A stretch of DNA of 64,000 bases. Origin: Watersipora subatra. Lineage: Eukaryota; Bryozoa; Gymnolaemata; Cheilostomatida; Watersiporidae. Location: positions 6,386,001 to 6,450,000 of the forward strand of contig NC_088711.1 of the NCBI RefSeq assembly GCF_963576615.1. Reading direction: 5' to 3'. Positions 58,201-64,000 of this stretch are shown piece after piece; position 1 is the first letter of the stretch; the number at the start of each line of letters is the position of its first letter. Below the pieces are notes generated by a model that saw only the letters and a program-made list of their open reading frames with translations, had not been told where the DNA came from and did not search any database. The translations under genes and the position numbers were made by a program.

Positions 58201-61200
58201 CAGCTAAATAGAAATAGGAATATTTAAGCTAAAAGCTATATCTAGGGATTTTTACAGCACCTGATTTTCAAGCGTAAATGTTACTGCAATACTAGTAAGT
58301 ACTAGTAAAACTGCTTGCAGTTCTGTTTATTCTATAGTGCATTCAGTGAAACTGTTTTTATAGTAGTGGGTGTCCCAATAACTAGCCGTATTATTAGGTT
58401 TGTACTACAAGTGATTACCTATGAGCGCGCGTAAAATTGCATCATTAGCGCACAAGGCCATGTGACTGGAGGTTTTGCAATTTTAACAAGCCACCATTTT
58501 GTTCACTGTCAAAGGTCATGGTCAACCTTCCATGGTCGGAATTTATCACGACAATGAGGTTACTCTTCACATCATAACAGTTTACATATGACTATATAGC
58601 AAAAACATGAAAAGTCGGACTGTTTTTATATGCACTAGCAGGAGATCGTTAGGTGTGTCAGTAGAACAAAGCTAATAAATACGCGCACAATAATTCTACC
58701 AGCATGGTAGTTGCATACTTCTCCCAACCCCAACCGTGGCTTCAGACGGATGGGCACGGCTCTTAGTATAGTAAGGAAGGTTGAGACTAAAGCAGGGAGT
58801 TCTGTTTTGTTTTTATAGTATTCAAGTATGTTTAGTTAGAAGAATATTAAAAACTGATCGATTTCAAGCTTGAATCTTTTTGGAAATTCTTAGCAACGAT
58901 GCAGCAGCAAAATACCACACAGCAACAGAGCTAAATTATTTAACAAAACACGGCTAACAAAATGTGGGCGGGTAAGGGAGGCCCCATCGCGATCAGTTTA
59001 GAAGTTAATGATATTAATTAACGGAGTGGCTTTCGTAATGGCAACTAAATTGAGAACACAAAAAATCGTTCCACATCATGACTGCTGAATAACAGCTGTA
59101 AAATGGTACAAAAAGCATTTAATAAATCTCATCGGAAAGCAGTTACCACCATTCAGAGTATTATTTAAATAGAAATAAAACATGGCATGTTTATAATTTG
59201 TTCATGGCTGTTATACTAATACTTGACTTTCTTACCCATACAGTTCTGAGAACCACTAAACTAAGTCTTATGATCTCCTAAGCAAGGTTACATCTATTAC
59301 CATTCTTTGGAATCACCAGTCATTGAAATCACATGGTGGACACAACCCAAGGGCTCATTTTGCAATCATCCCGTGCCAGCACAAGCATGCAAAAAAAAAT
59401 CCCATTACTTTCCTGCGTTTGATTTTAATTATAGCCCATTGAAATTCAAAATAATCAGTGATAAATGTTTATATACATGTTAGAAGTCTATTCTAAAACA
59501 CATGTACAAATCAAAGCATCATTTTAACAGTATGAGAACATTAGATACCAAAACATGGTGCAACCAGAATAGAGCACATATTGCCAAGTTGTTGAAAATG
59601 TTTTCCATGAGTACAGTACACCAAAGTAAAACAGACTTTCCTATCCATAACTGTGTTCTTGGCCTCTGTCACACTCCTATTGAACCAAAGTCAATTCACA
59701 CTAATTAAAACAGGCCGATGCTAAGCAGCACAATGACATGGTATAACAGGTACCTCTACTCCGTTAGTGAGAGGAGCGGACACACTGACAGCGGGTGGTG
59801 AGAGAAGATCAACCGCACTCTTTGCTGGTGTGTCAATGATACCAGCTTCGGCCAGTTCATCTGATAAACTTTTCTTCTTACTTTTCTTGCTCGACTGCAA
59901 CCAATTATGTAAGGCGTGACAGACACGGGGCACTGCACAAACCTACTCAGATTACGAATATGTCATCGTCAATCTGGGTAGATCAGCAACACACGATTCA
60001 CGACAAGTCAAAGTCATGGGTAACAAGTGTAACCCTGAGTGGCTGTAATAGTCAGGAGTGATTAGAATAGCCGATGTAGAAACCATACGATCCTAGCTGA
60101 TAGCACAATACAGTTAGTCAATTTATTTCACACCTTTTTGCTACCAGCTCCTTCCTTGTCTTTCTTCTTTTTCTTTTTTTTCTCGTGTTGATCCGCAGCT
60201 TTAGATGTTCCGTCTACAGGTTCTGGCAGAGCATGAGCGCCATCAACTCTATGCTGCCGCACTGGTAGTTTCTCATCATCTCTCAGAGGCCTGCAATTTA
60301 AATTCTATACTACTTGACGCTCTACCTTAGATAGCCATGGTGGTTAACAAATATGCAGATGTCATTGACTTTATATGAACAACCAAATCTACCAAAGCTA
60401 CAAATAATAATGATAGATTATTGATACACAACTAAAAGATAAACACACAACAAGCTGGTGAACACACAGCTAGCAAGTAGACAGACAACTAGCAGGTAGG
60501 CACACAGCTAGCAGGTAGACAGACAACTAGCGGGTAGACACACAGCTAGCAGGTAGGCCCACAGCTAGCAGGAAGACATAGCTGGCAGGTAGATAGACAG
60601 TTAATTATTTAAGTTACAAAATATAAACTTCCGTCTCTGACACATAAAAAATACAATGTTTTCCCGACGTGTTCAGGTATTCAAGGTGAGACAATTCCAA
60701 TACCAGAGTTGGAGAAAAAGCTTTGTGAATTAGGCTTTCCTATTTGAGTTGCAATATATTGATAGTTTCAGCGAAGATGAAGGGAGAGAAATAAGAGCAT
60801 ATTAATAAAAAGCTTTTAAAAAAGCTATGATAAAAATACTGAGTCATTTATTTATATATACATATATATGACTCAGTATATATGTATATATATAGTGCAG
60901 AACTGAATATTGGTGAGGAATTGGCAATAATTTCCAGCCAAGAGAGTTGGTTGCCTGTCATTCATCAAAACTAGGTGAGTGGAATTTTAATAAAAAGATG
61001 AACTCACTCATCAAGGTTGATGTCTAGCCTTTTTATAACATCATCTTTGCCCTCGTCATCATTGTCACTATCACCAGCCGTAGCACCCTACAACAATACT
61101 GTTGCTAAGGAAACATTCAATCTGATACAATCAAGCCTACATACATGTAAAGTAAATTTCATCAGAGATTTGCATTAGATGTAAGAATCATTACACGTTG

Positions 61201-64000
61201 GAGGAATTATTGTTACAAGAATACACTGCAAATTGTTCAATATGTACTAGTTTAAAAGCTGAGAATAACTCCTAAATATATACTGCATGTAATTACACAA
61301 AGCATTAAAATATATTATATAAAACTGTGTAACATAGTAAATGTGAAAAAATAACTTACAAATAATAAAGCTAGAAGTAATGATAAGTTGAAAAAAGTTT
61401 TAATTCATTTTCATAGCTCTGAGGCATATGAATGAAAAGGTAGGCTCAGCAATGTGTAGGTAGAGGCAACGGATAGAGACAAGTAGCACAAAGCACTTTA
61501 ACATATCAAGTCAATTCTAAACTAACTTAGCTCCTAGATATTGAACTATTTCTATGATTTTATAATGTTTTTAATTTTTACGAGCCTCTTCACTTTCACT
61601 TACAAAACTGTTATGCTTCCTGAAACTTTGTGTCTTTCTTTCAGATGTAAAGCCAAATATTAGTGTAAGTTTTACATAGTTTGTTGGGAAATTTGTACAT
61701 TGAAAGAATCTTAAGTAAAGGTTCAACTCTATTGCGAGTTCTTAGTTCAGCAACAAGAGTTCCACGCATCTGGTAAAAAGGCAGGTGGAATGATGAATTA
61801 GCAATAATGATAAGAACAGACAGGTGTCAACAGTCATTCGATGCGTAGCAATCTTGATTAATCATACAGTACCTCTGGCATCTCAAAAACACTTTTGACT
61901 TGTTGAGCAGGTTTAGAATCTTCATCAGAGTCGTCAGCCCCTTTTCTCCTTTTGCCTTTTTTGCCTTTCTTTCTGCAAGCATCATTATCAAGAAGCATTA
62001 ACTCTTTAAAATCGGCAAGCCGCATCATACGGCTTTCTGACATTGAGCAGTTCATTTTCTTGTTGCATGGCAACCACTAACAGTAGCTAAATGATTATTT
62101 TAGCTGTGTTCTCTACAAAATTTTCTACAAGATACAACCCATTTGATGTCTTTTATCGGCAAATTAAGTGGTTTCATTATTTTTCCAAAATCGGCAATCA
62201 AAGATGAAGGCAAAATTGCCAGAGCCAAGTATCTGGTTTAATTTTTCTAATAGCTAGGAAACGATTAACACAATCGACTTGAATTTTGCTATGTAAAATC
62301 TCCAGGAGTTTCTGATTTCGCTGCAACCAATCAAAAGCGTTTTGGCAAAATTTTTAATCAACTGATCTGATTGGTAAGTTACCATTTCTCAACTATCACT
62401 TTTTACAGATGCTTTTGGTTCCGAAGTTTTTCAGTAAGTATTAGGTCTGAAACTAATTTTATTAAATAGTTTAGAAATAGCCCAGGTCAATATTTCTATA
62501 TTGTACAAACTTACAAAGAACCTCCCTCTCTAAGCTTCAAAGAATACAAAAGAGCATTGATCACACAACTTCTAAACTACTATTCATAACTCCTTGTAGT
62601 GCTTGATGGAAACATGTCCTCTGTAGTGCAAAATAATAAAGCTACTTTGATGACGAGGTTTCAATGCTCACTTTGATGTATGTAGCTAACATGAGAGGTC
62701 ACAAAACAACTATTCTTTTTGGTCCTACAGCCAATAATTTCCTGCATTTTAGGGGCAATTTAGAAATTATTTTTCCAAACCATTTTTCCCATTATTATGG
62801 AATAGAAGAATTTAGTAAAGCTAGTTATTTTACATATCATCAAAAAGGAGATTTTTGCTGAATAAGATGCAATTTTCAGTTTAAAGAAATACCAATTATT
62901 TCTCAAGTTATGAAAGATTAGACATGGCTGTCGGCTTTTGAATTTCCTTTGTAAATTAATTGCGACTGTAAAGAGCTATTGCTATGAATAATATTTTTAA
63001 GTGAGCTTTTGGGACATTACGTCACACCATCTATAAATATACACACTCGCTAATTAACCGTAACGAAGTTCAATGATTACTTCAGAATAATATCGTAGCG
63101 CAGCGTTCTCACTTAACCATTTGTGCTCTCTGGATAACTAGAGACCAGTCATGAATACCTATTTACCTACCTATATACATACGTACAAGAGACTGTAGAA
63201 AGAAAGAGATAGGAGTTTATTTAAATGAATCTAATCTCAGCTACATCACATTGAAGTTTCCAACTATGTATTTATATGTTCAATGATAAACAGGATGTTT
63301 TATAGATGTCGTACGACTGAGATTACAATTTACCAATTTACAATAGTTGCTGCAAATATGCATAGAAATCATCTGCTGCCTACTCCTAGTAATCTTCTCC
63401 AACAATCTTTTGAATTATCTTAGAACAGCGTATATGAATTTGCTAAACACTAACCCGGTAAAATAAACTTTTTTGAATATAGTCTCTCAAGCAGATTCCT
63501 GAATGTTGTAGTGGAAAGCAGATTTAGCTACATCGAATACTGGGCATTCGGTACAGACAATAATTTATGCAAGTTCCAGGAAACAAAACAGAAGTCAAAG
63601 GTATGTAGCCTGCATTACTCATACCTGCATTCGTATAAAGGGATAGTTGTATGTACAAAAAATCTACAGACTCCCATTTCTAACATTGCTAAGACTTTTT
63701 CAACCATAAGTTTAGTGTCTAGCAGCTGAGAAAGACAAAGTAAATGAATGAGAGAGAGGGTGAGTGGTTACTTGCATAAAAGATAGTCTGAGATTAAACA
63801 AGTGTGAACCAGGAGGTTGATGGCCCAGGAGCCAACTGGCTGGACTAAACATCACCAAACACGGTTTACCTTTTCTGTCGCTTTTTCTCCTTCTCGGCAG
63901 CAAGAGACTCCTGATAGTACCTATCAGCTCTAGCAAGGCCATCGATTCCTTTAGATATCTCGATGTCTATGTTCAAATCAAGAGTCTCCACTGGAATATC
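52231..64000 (-). CDS. AP3D1: AP-3 complex subunit delta, C-terminal 493 residues (gene runs off the window)
   Basis: Exons in order: 64000-63870 (partial), 61972-61873, 61087-61008, 60290-60134, 59894-59754, 57794-57642, 57343-57281, 56118-55978, 54524-54393, 53898-53688, 52621-52539, 52320-52231 (stop TGA). All GT-AG with matching phases. Order: hinge start ISKGIDGLARADRYYQESLA; Lys-rich hinge blocks encoded in separate exons (KKGKKGKRRKG, EKKKKKKKDKEG, SSKKSKKK, KKEKSRKKPKSSK) with RLDINLDEPLRDDEKLPVR between; then the beta-sandwich ear with SLKSLDFNVLDSMNAKL, FIFTVKSLSMAQKVKG, RDFLVSVPC, KLCFYAHAY and QMDMAASLYASSIQGHHICF; end VVELLQK. AP-3 delta is a large subunit of the adaptor that sorts cargo from endosomes to lysosomes and related organelles. 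The N-terminal armadillo trunk lies beyond 64000. The donor of the tenth listed exon is part of a minisatellite. Confidence 0.92.
52727..53694. repeat. 55-bp minisatellite, 18 copies, overlapping an AP3D1 splice donor
   Basis: ACTCACTATA recurs from 52751 to 53682 at 55-bp spacing (last unit 4 bp shorter). A variant with ACTCACTATT recurs 385 bp apart (53081, 53466), so a seven-unit block was duplicated. On the minus strand each unit contains CACGCCTATAGTGAGTTGTG; the exon-proximal copy is the real exon end and donor (TATA|GTGAGT at 53688/53687). Confidence 0.92.
54838..55799. mobile_element. Possible DNA element with weak inverted ends, AP3D1 intron
   Basis: Left AAAACCTCTATTTGAGCGCC and right (opposite strand) AAAACTATTTGAGTACAACC are similar, and both sides hold further copies of a 'TTCAAATA(A/C)AGG(T/G)GG' motif. 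There is a short open frame (55022-55210, +) without known motif. Family not assigned. Confidence 0.35.
56238..56402 (-). repeat. tRNA-derived SINE copy (family S), minus strand
   Basis: On the minus strand: A-box-like TAGCTTAGTGGTTATGC, B-box-like GCGATTTGAATG, then CTTTATCACTGTAACTGGAT and the GACAGATGACAGACA tail. The clearest tRNA-like head of the four copies. Confidence 0.55.
57795..59753. other. AP3D1 intron, no gene seen
   Basis: A 1.96-kb intron. Near 58735-58785 a piece resembling the SINE tail (GGGCACGGCTCTTAGTATAG) is visible. No other element recognised. Confidence 0.4.
60450..60605. repeat. Short tandem repeat, 18-20-bp unit
   Basis: CACACAGCTAGCAGGTAGAC-type units, about eight copies with small differences, in an AP3D1 intron. 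Confidence 0.8.
61973..63869. other. AP3D1 intron, no gene seen
   Basis: A 1.9-kb intron before the lysine-rich hinge exon. No element or RNA gene recognised. Confidence 0.4.

Overview
The window is AT-rich nuclear DNA of an animal with short coding exons, GT-AG introns and many small repeats. Gene content and protein similarity (TMEM145, CHRAC1, AP3D1) point to an invertebrate, plausibly a lophotrochozoan such as a bryozoan or mollusc; the species cannot be fixed from sequence alone. I found genes by joining exons by hand: each model below was kept only where splice sites, reading phase and protein similarity agreed.

Layout. Positions 1-6297 hold no recognisable host gene, only nested and foldback DNA elements. 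Positions 6307-16199 are one 9.9-kb Mutator-like (MULE) DNA transposon with perfect 24-bp terminal inverted repeats and a 9-bp target duplication. It carries a 14-exon transposase gene that is open throughout (758 aa, DDE residues plus SWIM zinc finger). On the other strand, next to its right end, it carries a spliced, open 310-aa C-terminal piece of a hAT transposase. The MULE ends about 110 bp before the start codon of CHRAC1 (+, 16310-27717; three exons). CHRAC1 intron 1 (9.8 kb) holds an old Ty3/gypsy-type gag-protease fossil, a TTAA-flanked foldback element, a decayed LINE and a 31-36-bp minisatellite. Intron 2 holds a 672-bp foldback element just before the last exon.

From 28107 to at least 35707 on the minus strand lies a gene of at least seven phase-consistent exons that I cannot identify. 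It is convergent with CHRAC1 and divergent from the next gene, TMEM145 (+, 38023-50958, 12 exons, 495 aa, apparently complete), whose introns contain two different 48-bp minisatellites, a 405-bp palindrome and several dispersed repeats. The right end (52231 to the window edge, minus strand) is the C-terminal 493 residues of AP3D1, the delta subunit of the AP-3 adaptor, in 12 exons.

Most notable: the intact MULE with its embedded hAT piece directly upstream of CHRAC1; and an AP3D1 intron whose 55-bp minisatellite starts inside the preceding exon, so that the real 5' splice site is one of 18 tandem copies of itself.
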